The notes below the pieces were generated by a model. The model made no database searches and was not told the DNA's origin. It saw only the letters and a list, made by a program, of their open reading frames with translations. A program made the translations under genes and the position numbers. Of a stretch of 42,006 nucleotides of DNA, positions 26,801 to 34,099 are shown piece after piece. Origin of the DNA: an uncultured Geobacteraceae bacterium (GTDB lineage: Bacteria > Desulfobacterota > Desulfuromonadia > Geobacterales > CAIOGM01); the NCBI GenBank assembly GCA_903902345.1, contig CAIUUR010000102.1, forward strand, positions 1 to 42,006, in the 5' to 3' direction. How positions within the stretch are numbered: the first letter of the stretch is position 1; every line of letters begins with the position of its first letter.

Positions 26801-27250
26801 ACCTCGGTCATCCCGACCCCCATATTCTTCTACGGCCTGGAGCCGGGACAGGAGACTTCCCTGGACATCGAGCCGGGAAAGACTCTCATCATCAAGCTCA
26901 ACGCCATCGGCAAGGTTCAGTCCGACGGCACCCGGCAGGTCTATTTCGAATTGAACGGTAATGCCCGTTCGGTGACCGTCCGCGACCACGCCGCTGTCAC
27001 CGATGAGAAGGAGCGGGAGAAGGCCGAAAAGGGGAACGCCAAGCATCTGGGCGCCCCCATGCCGGGAAAAGTGCTCAAGGTCAACGTCAAGGCCGGTGAT
27101 GCGGTAAAGGGGGGGGATGTCCTCATGGTCACCGAGGCGATGAAGATGGAAACCAACATCAAAGCCAGGGAAGATTGCGTGGTCGCCGAGGTAAAGTTCA
27201 AGGAAGGGGAAAAAGTTGAGAAGGAAGAGCTTTTGATCGTGCTGGCCTGA
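23804..27250 (+). CDS. pyc: pyruvate carboxylase (single-chain)
   Basis: The start is ATG 23804 behind GGAGG, giving 1148 residues, the normal length. The track ORF adds 31 upstream codons without support. Domains in order: biotin carboxylase (about 1-450) with the ATP-grasp loop GGGGRGMRV and EMNPRIQVEHTVTE; carboxyltransferase barrel (about 530-810) with TDTTMRDAHQS and the KDMAGLL metal/lysine region; PYC_OADA domain; and biotinyl domain with AMKMET near residue 1114. It converts pyruvate to oxaloacetate, refilling the TCA cycle, and needs biotin. The bio operon lies about 8 kb away. Confidence 0.97.
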   Translation: MKHQGFRKVMAANRGEIAIRIFRACTELGIGTVAIYSEEDKLSLHRYKADEAYHIGKGKSPIDAYLGIDEIIALALRADVDAIHPGYGFLSENAEFAEKCEAAGIVFIGPTGEMQRALGDKVAARKVATAAGVRTVPGTEDPIEKEEDALIFAKEHGYPIIVKAAAGGGGRGMRVAHNKKELLEGLVAAASEAKAAFGDAAVFLERYLQNPKHIEVQILGDNHGNLVHFYERDCSIQRRHQKVVEFAPSLSLSQLQREELCNAALKIAGQVKYRNAGTVEFLLDQEGQWYFIEMNPRIQVEHTVTEMITGRNLVQYQILVAQGHKLSDQEINIPSQSAIDIRGYSIQCRVTTEDPANNFAPDFGTLTTYRSAAGFGVRLDAGNAFNGAKITPHYDSLLVKISAWGLTFQAAAHVMHRALQEFRIRGVKTNIGFLENVITHPVFMNGKCDTSFMDKHPELLQFREKKDRASKVLKFLGDVVVNGSPGIVKPLKSAELIEARVPEVDLTKSRPAGSRDLLMMLGAEGLSKWILEQKKLLLTDTTMRDAHQSNLATRVRTHDLLKIADATSYLGAELFSLECWGGATFDVSMRFLKEDPWQRLHKLSEAIPNILFQMLLRGSNAVGYTNYPDNVVEKFVEEAANSGIDIFRVFDALNWTKGMSVAMDAVRKSGKICEAAICYTGDITDPRRDKYPLNYYVSMAKELEQMGAHILAIKDMAGLLKPHAAYKLVKALKENIGIPIHLHTHDTSSNGSAMLLKAAEAGVDIVDAALSSLSGLTAQPNLNALVAAMEGTDRDPLVNAAGLQSLANYWETVRDYYAPFESGLKSGTAEVYHHEIPGGQYSNYKPQVAGLGLLDRWEECKEMYHKVNLLFGDIVKVTPSSKVVGDMAIFLMKNNLQPEDVLTQGEELTFPESVVGMFKGMLGQPYQGWPEELQKIILKGEQPITCRPGELLEPVEFEVEREKLEEKVGHKIDDKALISYILYPHVYPELDQHRQLYSDTSVIPTPIFFYGLEPGQETSLDIEPGKTLIIKLNAIGKVQSDGTRQVYFELNGNARSVTVRDHAAVTDEKEREKAEKGNAKHLGAPMPGKVLKVNVKAGDAVKGGDVLMVTEAMKMETNIKAREDCVVAEVKFKEGEKVEKEELLIVLA

Positions 27251-27255
27251 TCTTG

Positions 27256-27285
27256 TGTAGGGGCACGGCGCGCCGTGCCCCTACA
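27256..27285. repeat. perfect 30-bp GTAGGGGC palindrome
   Basis: TGTAGGGGCACGGCG is followed immediately by its exact complement, six bases after the pyc stop. It shares the GTAGGGG end with the palindrome at 4943 and is of a widely dispersed type. It may protect or terminate the pyc transcript. Confidence 0.8.
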
Positions 27286-27337
27286 GGAAAAACGGCATAC
27301 CACTACATAACGTCTTCTTTTTTTGCCGATGCAACAA

Positions 27338-27384
27338 ACAAAGAACGCCCTGCTTCCGGACTCCGGAAGCAGGGCGTTCTTTGT
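27338..27384. terminator. perfect 47-bp bidirectional terminator
   Basis: Two 23-bp arms beginning ACAAAGAACGCCCTGC and ending GCAGGGCGTTCTTTGT are exact complements around a single base (four bases form the real loop). It lies between the convergent pyc and isochorismatase-fold genes. Confidence 0.92.
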
Positions 27385-27402
27385 TACAAATAGTGGCAAC
27401 GA

Positions 27403-28035
27403 TCAGGCGAAATCTTTAACCGTGACCAGTTCCACCCCCAGCAACTCCAGCGCTTTTTTCATATTATCGGGACAACGGCTGGGCGCAGCATCACTCCGAG
27501 TGGCGTCCAGCACCACGTAGACATGCTCGAATTCCTGATTGACATGTTCGATGGCCGTCATGGCCACCGCCGAGGAGAACGGAAAGCCGCAGACTACCAC
27601 ATGCTTGACGTTGAGACTCCGAAGGGTGGAGACATGAGTGCTGAACTCCGGGCTCGTGCCAATGGAGTTGCAGATCAAGCTCGGGTGTTCCCCCTTGCGC
27701 ACCGGCCGGGATGATTTCCCCACCAGCGCCAGCTCTATCTTGGGGATCAGATGAACGCCGGGAGTCCGTTCGATACAGTGACTCTTCTCGCCGGAGAGGC
27801 TCTGCTCCACATTCTCCATGGCATCGGGACGCCGGGGATGAATGTCATTGGAAACGACGATTCTTCTGAACGGTTTGGCGATCAGCGCCACGATATTGTC
27901 GGTGACCACCGCCATGGAGGGATCTCCGGCGACCCCCTCAACCACACGCGAACCTTTTTCTTCATCACAATAATCGACTTGGGCATTCATCACAATCAAC
28001 GCCCAGATATCCTTGCTCACGTCAAACTGTTGCAT
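27403..28035 (-). CDS. isochorismatase/nicotinamidase-fold protein lacking catalytic residues
   Basis: A 210-residue protein whose layout follows PncA-like nicotinamidases: an N-terminal strand ALIVMNAQVDYC, a metal site SNDIHPRRP, then KSHCIERTPGVHLIP, RKGEHPS, and VVVCGFPFSSAVAMTA. Against the family, the catalytic Asp of 'VDxQ' is Asn (MNAQ) and the nucleophile Cys of 'TDYCV' is Ala (SSAV), while the Lys of KGE and the metal-site Asp and His remain. Catalysis by the usual mechanism is therefore not expected, and a binding or regulatory role is possible. AAGGAGG lies 10 bp before the ATG. The FabMG-like gene is upstream on the same strand, 87 bp away. Confidence 0.75.
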   Translation of the reverse strand: MQQFDVSKDIWALIVMNAQVDYCDEEKGSRVVEGVAGDPSMAVVTDNIVALIAKPFRRIVVSNDIHPRRPDAMENVEQSLSGEKSHCIERTPGVHLIPKIELALVGKSSRPVRKGEHPSLICNSIGTSPEFSTHVSTLRSLNVKHVVVCGFPFSSAVAMTAIEHVNQEFEHVYVVLDATRSDAAPSRCPDNMKKALELLGVELVTVKDFA

Positions 28036-28122
28036 CTCGGTTCTTCCTCCTTGTAATTGTCAGAATGTATACTGCAGAAAAAATCGGTAAATCTCAAGAG
28101 AATTCAGGCAAGCCATCCTGAC

Positions 28123-29430
28123 TTAGGAGACCAGCCGTCTCGCGATGATATCATGATTAAGCCAGAGAACCGGTCCCTGGGGCGCCCAGGAGTCATCGAA
28201 CATCAGACGGCCAACCCCCTGAAAGACCAGCCGGGAGAGTTCGGCGCAAACCACCCGTTTCTGGTCAACGCTCATGGCCATGAGCTCCTGGGAGCGCTCC
28301 AGCATGAACGCCATCTGCTCCTTGCCATTGTGCTGAGGCCATCCGGTGAACTCACGGTAACTAACCATGAGCGGAGCGCAGAGATAGTCATCCACCCGCG
28401 CCAGCATCCTCGGTAGATTTTCCCCTTCCTTCAGGAGGGCGGCGCAATCCTGCCAGGCCTGTTCCGCCACCGGACCGCCCCCCTCGCGCACCAGTGCAGT
28501 CAGGAACGGATAGAGTGAGAGTTCCACCCCCAGGAAGAGAGCGCTGGAATTGGTCTGAATCTCCGGGCAGTTGTAGACAGCAGCGCTAATCCCGTTGCGG
28601 GTTGCCTCCACGGCAATATCTTCCAGCCGCATCTTGGCTTCTCCCTGGACATAGGGGGTATAACTCTGCCAGACATACTCGCCACCCAGGAGAACTCCGC
28701 AGCCATGGTACCCGTAGGCCACGTAACGGACCGTCCCCCCTCCCGACTCCACGGCGGTTCGAAGGGGAGTCGTACTTTCCAGGAGGCGACCGAAGGTGTC
28801 TCCGGTCACTTCGTTGAAATTGAGCTGACAGAATCGCCCCAGTTCCGAATTCCAGAAGAGCTCCGAAGGGAGATACTTGTCTCCCGTCCCTTTGAAGATC
28901 CTGTTAAGCAACGGCATGAAGAGCCGTGTCCGGGGGATACCTCCGGCCATGGTATGGACAAAGAGCACCGACCCCCCAGCCGGAACCAGGGGGGTTAACT
29001 CCCCCACAAACCGCTGCAGATTGGCGGTAAAACGTTCGATACCCCGTTGGCGGGATGATTCGAGAAGCCCCTCGCCGAACCGCACCGATGCCCAATCGTC
29101 GGGCTTGATCCCCTTCAACCGATCCACCGGCGAAAGTCCGTCCGCGGCCGGTTCCAGATCGAACCCTGCTTCCAGGGGGATATTAATGATCTTCCCCCCC
29201 AGATTCCCCTCGGCTTCGGCCAACTCCTCGACGGTCAGAGGGCGGAGTCCGCCACCGTTATCGCGCCGTCCCACAGTGGCCCCCACCACCGTCATCCCGG
29301 CGCGACGCGCCTCATCCACGATGCCGGTGGCGTACCCCCTGCCGAACAGTTCTCCGAAAAGGACGAAGAGGTCCCCCTCCTTGTATCCTGGTGCAGCGGG
29401 AAGATGTTTCATCGGCGTATATTCTGTCAT
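28123..29430 (-). CDS. FabMG-like enoyl-ACP reductase family protein (tentative)
   Basis: A 435-residue soluble protein. I match it from memory to the 'enoyl-ACP reductase FabMG' family, whose members start with a Rossmann-like segment of the type seen here (FVLFGELFGRGYATGIVDEARRAG) and continue with ATVGRR, PLEAGFDLEPA, VHTMAGGIPR, FKGTGDKYL, SELFWNSELGRFC and VAYGYHGCGVLLGGEY. FabMG is reported as an enoyl-ACP reductase that tolerates triclosan, and whether this protein does that reaction is inference. GAGGAGAG precedes the ATG. It lies between dnaB and the pseudo-nicotinamidase on one strand with no other fatty-acid genes nearby. Confidence 0.55.
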   Translation of the reverse strand: MTEYTPMKHLPAAPGYKEGDLFVLFGELFGRGYATGIVDEARRAGMTVVGATVGRRDNGGGLRPLTVEELAEAEGNLGGKIINIPLEAGFDLEPAADGLSPVDRLKGIKPDDWASVRFGEGLLESSRQRGIERFTANLQRFVGELTPLVPAGGSVLFVHTMAGGIPRTRLFMPLLNRIFKGTGDKYLPSELFWNSELGRFCQLNFNEVTGDTFGRLLESTTPLRTAVESGGGTVRYVAYGYHGCGVLLGGEYVWQSYTPYVQGEAKMRLEDIAVEATRNGISAAVYNCPEIQTNSSALFLGVELSLYPFLTALVREGGGPVAEQAWQDCAALLKEGENLPRMLARVDDYLCAPLMVSYREFTGWPQHNGKEQMAFMLERSQELMAMSVDQKRVVCAELSRLVFQGVGRLMFDDSWAPQGPVLWLNHDIIARRLVS

Positions 29431-29456
29431 GACACTCTCCTCATACTATGTATTAT

Positions 29457-29484
29457 GAACGGTAAACGGTGAACGGTGAACGGT
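29457..29484. repeat. 7-bp tandem repeat, four copies of (G/A)AACGGT
   Basis: GAACGGT, AAACGGT, GAACGGT, GAACGGT run end to end, stopping 3 bp from the dnaB stop codon. Two further copies lie in the hairpin at 41326-41358, so the unit is dispersed in this genome. Confidence 0.65.
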
Positions 29485-29487
29485 TTT

Positions 29488-30858
29488 TCAGTATTCGTCT
29501 CGCGCCCGGTTCTCGAACTTGGTGTACTCGCCACAGAAGATCATGGGAACCGTCCCGATGGGGCCGTTTCGCTGTTTGCCGATGATAACCTCTGCGTCCC
29601 GCTCGTGCCCCAGAGTGCAGGAGTTGTCCCGTTTGCGGCAATCCTCGCAATAGACCGCCTCCCGGTAGACGAAGGCAATGACGTCGGCGTCCTGCTCGAT
29701 GGCTCCAGACTCCCGCAGGTCACTCATCATGGGGCGTTTGTCCGTACGGCTTTCCAGACTTCGGTTAAGCTGGGAAAGGGCGACCACCGGGATGCTCAGC
29801 TCCTTGGCCAACGCCTTGAGAGAACGGGAAATTTCGGAGATCTCCTGTTGACGGGATTCGATCCGGTCACCACCTCTCATGAGCTGAAGATAGTCAACCA
29901 CCACCATTCCGACCCCATGCTCGGCCTTGAGACGACGGACCTTGGCTCTCATCTCCGTGGAGGTGATGGCGGGGGTATCATCGATAAAAATCTTGCCGCT
30001 GGAAAGGGACTCGGCCCCCTTGGTGAGCTTGCTCCAGTCCCCGTCGGCCAGATTACCGGTCCTCATCCGGGAGGCATCGATGCGCGACTCGGAGCAGAGG
30101 AGTCGCATGGCCAGCTGCTCCTTGCTCATTTCCAGAGAAAAGACCGCCACGGATACCGGTTTCTCCGCATGAATCGCAGCGTACTGGGCGATGTTGAGGG
30201 CAAAGGCAGTCTTCCCCATGGAGGGGCGACCGGCGATGATGATGAGGTCACCCCGCTGGAAGCCGGCGGTCATCTTGTCCAGATCCACAAAGCCGCTCTC
30301 CACGCCGGTGATATGATTCTGACGTTCGGAAAGCTCCTCCAGCGACTTGAACGTATCCTTGAGAAGCGACTTGATCTCGTAAAAAGCGCGCTTCATCTGG
30401 TTCTCGGATATTTCCATGACCACCCGCTGGGCCCGGTCCAGAAGCTCCGTCAGGTCGGTCCGTTCATCGTACCCCTGGGTGATGATGTCGGTGGAAGCGT
30501 TGATGAGCCTCCGGGCAATGGATTTTTCCTTTACAATCTTGGCGTAGTAGGCAATATTTGCCGCGGTGGGAACGTAGTCCACCAGGGTCGCCAGGTAGGC
30601 TCCCCCCCCCGCCTCATCCAGATCCCCCCGCTTTTTCAGCATCATGGTGAGAGTGATGAAGTCGCACGGCTCCCGCTGTTCGCTCAGCTCCAGCATCGCC
30701 TTAAAAATCTTTCGATGGGGCTCCCGGTAGAAATCTTCCACGACCAGAAGCTCCAGGACCTGGTTGATCGCCTCGTTTTCCAGGAGAATCCCACCGAGAA
30801 CCGACATCTCGGCCTCGATACTCTGAGGTGGAACCCGTTTTCCTGTGTCTGTCGTCAT
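29488..30858 (-). CDS. dnaB: replicative DNA helicase DnaB
   Basis: A 456-residue hexameric 5'-3' helicase of the replication fork. The N-terminal DnaB domain (PPQSIEAEMSVLGGIL) is followed by a linker and the RecA-like ATPase with Walker A AGRPSMGKTAFALN, Walker B VVVDYLQLM, SQLNRSLE and SGAIEQDAD. No intein is present. Near the end, VYCEDCRKRDNSCTLGHERD is an insertion with a CxxC and a third Cys followed by His, possibly holding zinc. It is transcribed from its own promoter, and the FabMG-like gene follows 57 bp downstream. Confidence 0.96.
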   Translation of the reverse strand: MTTDTGKRVPPQSIEAEMSVLGGILLENEAINQVLELLVVEDFYREPHRKIFKAMLELSEQREPCDFITLTMMLKKRGDLDEAGGGAYLATLVDYVPTAANIAYYAKIVKEKSIARRLINASTDIITQGYDERTDLTELLDRAQRVVMEISENQMKRAFYEIKSLLKDTFKSLEELSERQNHITGVESGFVDLDKMTAGFQRGDLIIIAGRPSMGKTAFALNIAQYAAIHAEKPVSVAVFSLEMSKEQLAMRLLCSESRIDASRMRTGNLADGDWSKLTKGAESLSSGKIFIDDTPAITSTEMRAKVRRLKAEHGVGMVVVDYLQLMRGGDRIESRQQEISEISRSLKALAKELSIPVVALSQLNRSLESRTDKRPMMSDLRESGAIEQDADVIAFVYREAVYCEDCRKRDNSCTLGHERDAEVIIGKQRNGPIGTVPMIFCGEYTKFENRARDEY

Positions 30859-30896
30859 GCGATCCGCCCTCGAAGAGTCTATCCTGAAAACGTGTC

Positions 30897-30925
30897 AGTA
30901 TACCCCGAGAGGTTGAGGGGGTCAA
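30897..30925 (-). promoter_or_regulatory. sigma-70 promoter of dnaB
   Basis: On the minus strand TTGACC, a 17-bp spacer and TATACT match five of six positions in each box, about 40 bp before the dnaB ATG. Confidence 0.75.
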
Positions 30926-31027
30926 CTGCTTTGCACAGGTTTACCTTTGCCATGGCATACCTACCCGTGTTATGAAGGGTACAATTGAACCAGCCCATCT
31001 TCAGTAACAACATCAGTAGAGAAAATC

Positions 31028-31555
31028 ATGATTCCACTGGAAACTGTCAAGACAGAAGAATCCCCACGGTCGGTTATTGCAACACACGGTACCTCGCCGG
31101 AGGGGGAACTCCCCATTGGTGGCGGATGGGGCTACACCAGGAATGACGCCTGCGTCATAGAGAGAGTTGATTCAGCCGCCGATCCCAAAGCGCCAGGTGA
31201 CAGGGTCAGTATTGAACAGCTCTTTGTGGAAAAACGGATTATTGAAGAGATGATCCACTGCCGACCAGAGGGAGAGAGATTTGCGGGGATAGAATGGAGC
31301 ATGCTTACCCAGGAACATCTGAATGACGCAACCAGACAATTTGACAAGCTGACTTTCGAGATCCGCGCATTCCCGGAACGTGATTGGGAAAGCCTCAAGG
31401 CCGAATATGGGGGGCCAAGGGGAGTTGCGAACCCGAAGTTCAACCACGAAGATCATGAGAAGAAACGTCAGAAGAAACTGTTTTTCGTAACGAGAGAGTT
31501 CTGGTTTGATGTTACCGCTTTCCTCGACCAGGAACCGGTCATGAAGAGCCATTGA
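31028..31555 (+). CDS. conserved-looking protein of unknown function
   Basis: A 175-residue soluble, charged protein without signal or membrane segment. It has a Gly/Trp-rich ELPIGGGWGYTRNDACVI near the N-terminus and a KKRQKKLFFVTREFWFDVTAF block near the end, features that look selected rather than random. I do not recognise a family. The ribosome site is weak (AGAGAAA). It is divergent from dnaB and followed by a 270-bp gap before the diguanylate cyclase. That gap holds only unsupported ORFs. Confidence 0.6.
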   Translation: MIPLETVKTEESPRSVIATHGTSPEGELPIGGGWGYTRNDACVIERVDSAADPKAPGDRVSIEQLFVEKRIIEEMIHCRPEGERFAGIEWSMLTQEHLNDATRQFDKLTFEIRAFPERDWESLKAEYGGPRGVANPKFNHEDHEKKRQKKLFFVTREFWFDVTAFLDQEPVMKSH

Positions 31556-31825
31556 AACTCGGTCATGACGGCCCGGTTCTCATCCCGCGCCTTTGTCGCG
31601 GCCGCAGTACGTACCGGATCGCTCAGGAGGTCGAAGCCGAAGGCACGCCTGTTGCGCCAGTCAACGGAGCTACTCTCTTTGCCCGGCATGGCGCACCATC
31701 CAAAGAAGAAAAGTGTCGGGTCGGAGAACTGTTTCTGGATAAATCCTAACTGTCTGCTAAGATTATACCAGAACTACGGCTCTCCGTGGGGAGGGGTGAA
31801 GGGTAGGTTTAAAACGGAGGGTGTC

Positions 31826-32722
31826 ATGCGGATTCTGATCGTGGACGATGTCCCGGACAACATTAGGCTCCTCAGCAGAATGCTGGAGAATGACGGTTAC
31901 CAGTTATCCTCTGCCGTGAACGGCCGTCAGGCCCTGAAACTTGCGGGGAGCTGCGCACCGGATCTGATTCTTCTGGACATCATGATGCCGGAGATGGACG
32001 GCTATGAAGTCTGCGCGACGCTGAAGGTCGATCCGCTCCTGAGCTCAATCCCGGTCGTTTTTCTCACCGCACTGGCGGACGCCGAACATGAGGGACGTGG
32101 TCTCGCCCTGGGAGCGGTGGACTTCATCACCAAACCGTTCAACGAGGCCCTCGTCAGACTCCGCGTCAGAACCCATGTGGAAATCAAGCGACAGCATGAT
32201 CTCCTGACCAGACTCTCCCGTCTTGACCCCCTGACTCAGATACCCAACCGTCGAGCCTTCGATGAACGTCTGGACGGAGAGTGGCGACGCGCCATCCGCT
32301 CCGATGAATCGCTTGCCGCAGCGATGATCGACATAGATCACTTCAAGGAGTATAACGACACCCATGGTCATCCAGCCGGTGACGACTGCCTCCGGCAGGT
32401 GGCCACGGCACTCTCCGAGAAGCTGGAACGGGCAGGTGATTTCATTGCCCGCTATGGGGGTGAGGAGTTCGTCTGCGTGGTCAACGGGGAGGACGGCCAG
32501 GAGGTCTGTCTCTCCATGGAGAAACTCCGGAGGGGGATCGAGGCGCTTCAGATACCCCACGGTATGTCACCGGTTTCCCCCTGGGTCACGGTGAGTATCG
32601 GCGCCGCGCTCTGTCATCCGACGAAAGATACCCCCCCCACCGGCCTCGTGGCGGCGGCTGACGTTCAGCTCTTCCGGGCCAAAAAGCTCGGCCGGAACAG
32701 GGTCTGCCTCGACTCGGTCTAA
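31826..32722 (+). CDS. receiver-GGDEF response regulator (diguanylate cyclase)
   Basis: The start is ATG 31826 behind CGGAGG, giving 298 residues. The track ORF extends upstream without support. The receiver domain (about 1-120) has ILIVDDVPDN, the phospho-acceptor in LILLDIMMPEMDG, and FITKPF. The GGDEF domain has DIDHFKEYNDTHGHPAGDDCL with the guanine-binding Asn and Asp, and an RYGGEEF active site. RAGD five residues before GGEEF is an RxxD inhibitory site, so product feedback is expected. It makes c-di-GMP on phosphorylation by an unlinked kinase, as no kinase gene is adjacent. No export or membrane segment. Confidence 0.93.
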   Translation: MRILIVDDVPDNIRLLSRMLENDGYQLSSAVNGRQALKLAGSCAPDLILLDIMMPEMDGYEVCATLKVDPLLSSIPVVFLTALADAEHEGRGLALGAVDFITKPFNEALVRLRVRTHVEIKRQHDLLTRLSRLDPLTQIPNRRAFDERLDGEWRRAIRSDESLAAAMIDIDHFKEYNDTHGHPAGDDCLRQVATALSEKLERAGDFIARYGGEEFVCVVNGEDGQEVCLSMEKLRRGIEALQIPHGMSPVSPWVTVSIGAALCHPTKDTPPTGLVAAADVQLFRAKKLGRNRVCLDSV

Positions 32723-32743
32723 GGGGAGTCCTACCGCCGCCGA

Positions 32744-34099
32744 CTACTCCGTCACCCTCCGGATGGCTGCCTCGACCCCGTCGCAGAGGCTTTTCAGCTC
32801 CTCCAGGGTGATGACCAGCGGCGGAAAGATGACGATGATATTCCCCAGTGGCCGCAGAAAGAGACCATGCCGCCGCGCCTCCCGACAGACCTGCACCCCC
32901 ACCTTCTCCTCCCAGGGGTACGCCTCCCTCGTCGACCTGTCACGGACCAGCTCAATCCCCCCCACCATCCCCCGGGAGCGGACATTTCCCACGTGAACCA
33001 GACCAGACATATCGGCCAACCGCTCCTCCAGATAGGCGATCTTCGGTTTCAGCCCCTCCAGCAGGTTGTCCTTTTGGAACAGCTCCAGACTGGCCAGGGC
33101 CACGGCGCAGGCCAGGGGATTCCCGGTGAAGGTGTGGCCGTGGAAAAAACTCTTCAACTCCCGGTACTGGCCGAGAAAGGCGTCGTAGACCGCCTGGGTC
33201 GTCATCGTGGCCGCCAGGGGGAGATAGCCGGCGGTGATCCCCTTGGAGAGCGCCATAATGTCAGGAGTTACCTCCTCCTGCTGGCAGGCGAACATGGTGC
33301 CGGTCCGGCCGAAGCCGGTGGCCACTTCGTCCAGGATGAGGAGGATGTCGTGGCGGGAGCAGAGCTCCCGCACCCCCTTCAGGAACCCGGAAGGGTGAAC
33401 GATCATCCCTCCCGCCCCCTGAACCAGCGGCTCCATGACGACCCCCGCCACTTCACCGGCATGCTCCGCCATGAGCCGTCCCAGCTCCGCCAGACAGCTC
33501 ATGCCGCAGGTTCCCGGGTCGTCCTCCCCCAACTCGCAGCGGTAGCAGTATGGGGACGGGGCCTGAATCGTGGCAAAGAGGAGCGGGCGGAAGATCTCAT
33601 GGTAGGCGTCGATCCCCCCCACACTCACCGCACCCAGGGTATCGCCATGGTAGGCGTGACGAAAGGTGATGAACTTCTTCTTGCCGGCAAAACCCCGCTG
33701 CTGCTGATACTGGAAGGCCATCTTCAGCCCCACCTCCACCGCGGTGGAGCCGTTGTCCGAATAGAAGACCTTCTCCAGCCCCTCCGGAGTAACGGCGACA
33801 AGCTGCTGGGCCAGGAGGATGGACTGTTCACCCGCCAATCCCAGGAGGGTGGAGTGTTCCAACTTCTCCACCTGAGCCTTCAGCGCCTCGTTCAGTTCCT
33901 TCCGGCAGTGGCCATGAACATTGGTCCACAGGGAAGCCACCCCATCCAGATACCGATTACCGTCAGTATCCACCAGCCAGGAACCCTCCCCCCGCTCGAT
34001 GACGACCGGGGGCTCAGCACCCCACTCACTCATCTGGGTGAAGGGGTGCCATACGTAGCGTCGGTCCAGTTCCTGCAACAGTTTCGTCCGGTCAGACAA
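32744..34099 (-). CDS. bioA: adenosylmethionine-8-amino-7-oxononanoate aminotransferase
   Basis: The start is placed at TTG 34099, seven bases from AAAGGAG; the track's TTG 34105 is too close to it. This gives 451 residues. The PLP enzyme transfers the amino group of SAM to KAPA, making DAPA in biotin synthesis. Seen: VWHPFTQM at the start, GSTAVEVGLKMA, FITFRHAYHGDTLG, LILDEVATGFGRTG, and the PLP-lysine loop ALSKGITAGYLPL. It overlaps the end of bioD by 8 bases and is the last gene of the bioBDA operon. Confidence 0.94.
   Translation of the reverse strand: MSDRTKLLQELDRRYVWHPFTQMSEWGAEPPVVIERGEGSWLVDTDGNRYLDGVASLWTNVHGHCRKELNEALKAQVEKLEHSTLLGLAGEQSILLAQQLVAVTPEGLEKVFYSDNGSTAVEVGLKMAFQYQQQRGFAGKKKFITFRHAYHGDTLGAVSVGGIDAYHEIFRPLLFATIQAPSPYCYRCELGEDDPGTCGMSCLAELGRLMAEHAGEVAGVVMEPLVQGAGGMIVHPSGFLKGVRELCSRHDILLILDEVATGFGRTGTMFACQQEEVTPDIMALSKGITAGYLPLAATMTTQAVYDAFLGQYRELKSFFHGHTFTGNPLACAVALASLELFQKDNLLEGLKPKIAYLEERLADMSGLVHVGNVRSRGMVGGIELVRDRSTREAYPWEEKVGVQVCREARRHGLFLRPLGNIIVIFPPLVITLEELKSLCDGVEAAIRRVTE

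Noticed and set aside
24566-27046. 826-codon minus-strand ORF opposite pyc
   Set aside because: It is the reverse complement of conserved pyruvate carboxylase codons and carries no domain of its own. High GC suppresses stops in this frame.
29476-30975. 499-codon plus-strand ORF opposite dnaB
   Set aside because: Antisense shadow of dnaB; no ribosome site and no motif.
31468-31689. 73-codon minus-strand ORF with VDWRNRRAFGFDLL in the gap before the GGDEF regulator
   Set aside because: The segment looks somewhat protein-like and might be a gene remnant, but it overlaps the end of the unknown plus-strand gene, has no ribosome site, and I cannot name a family.
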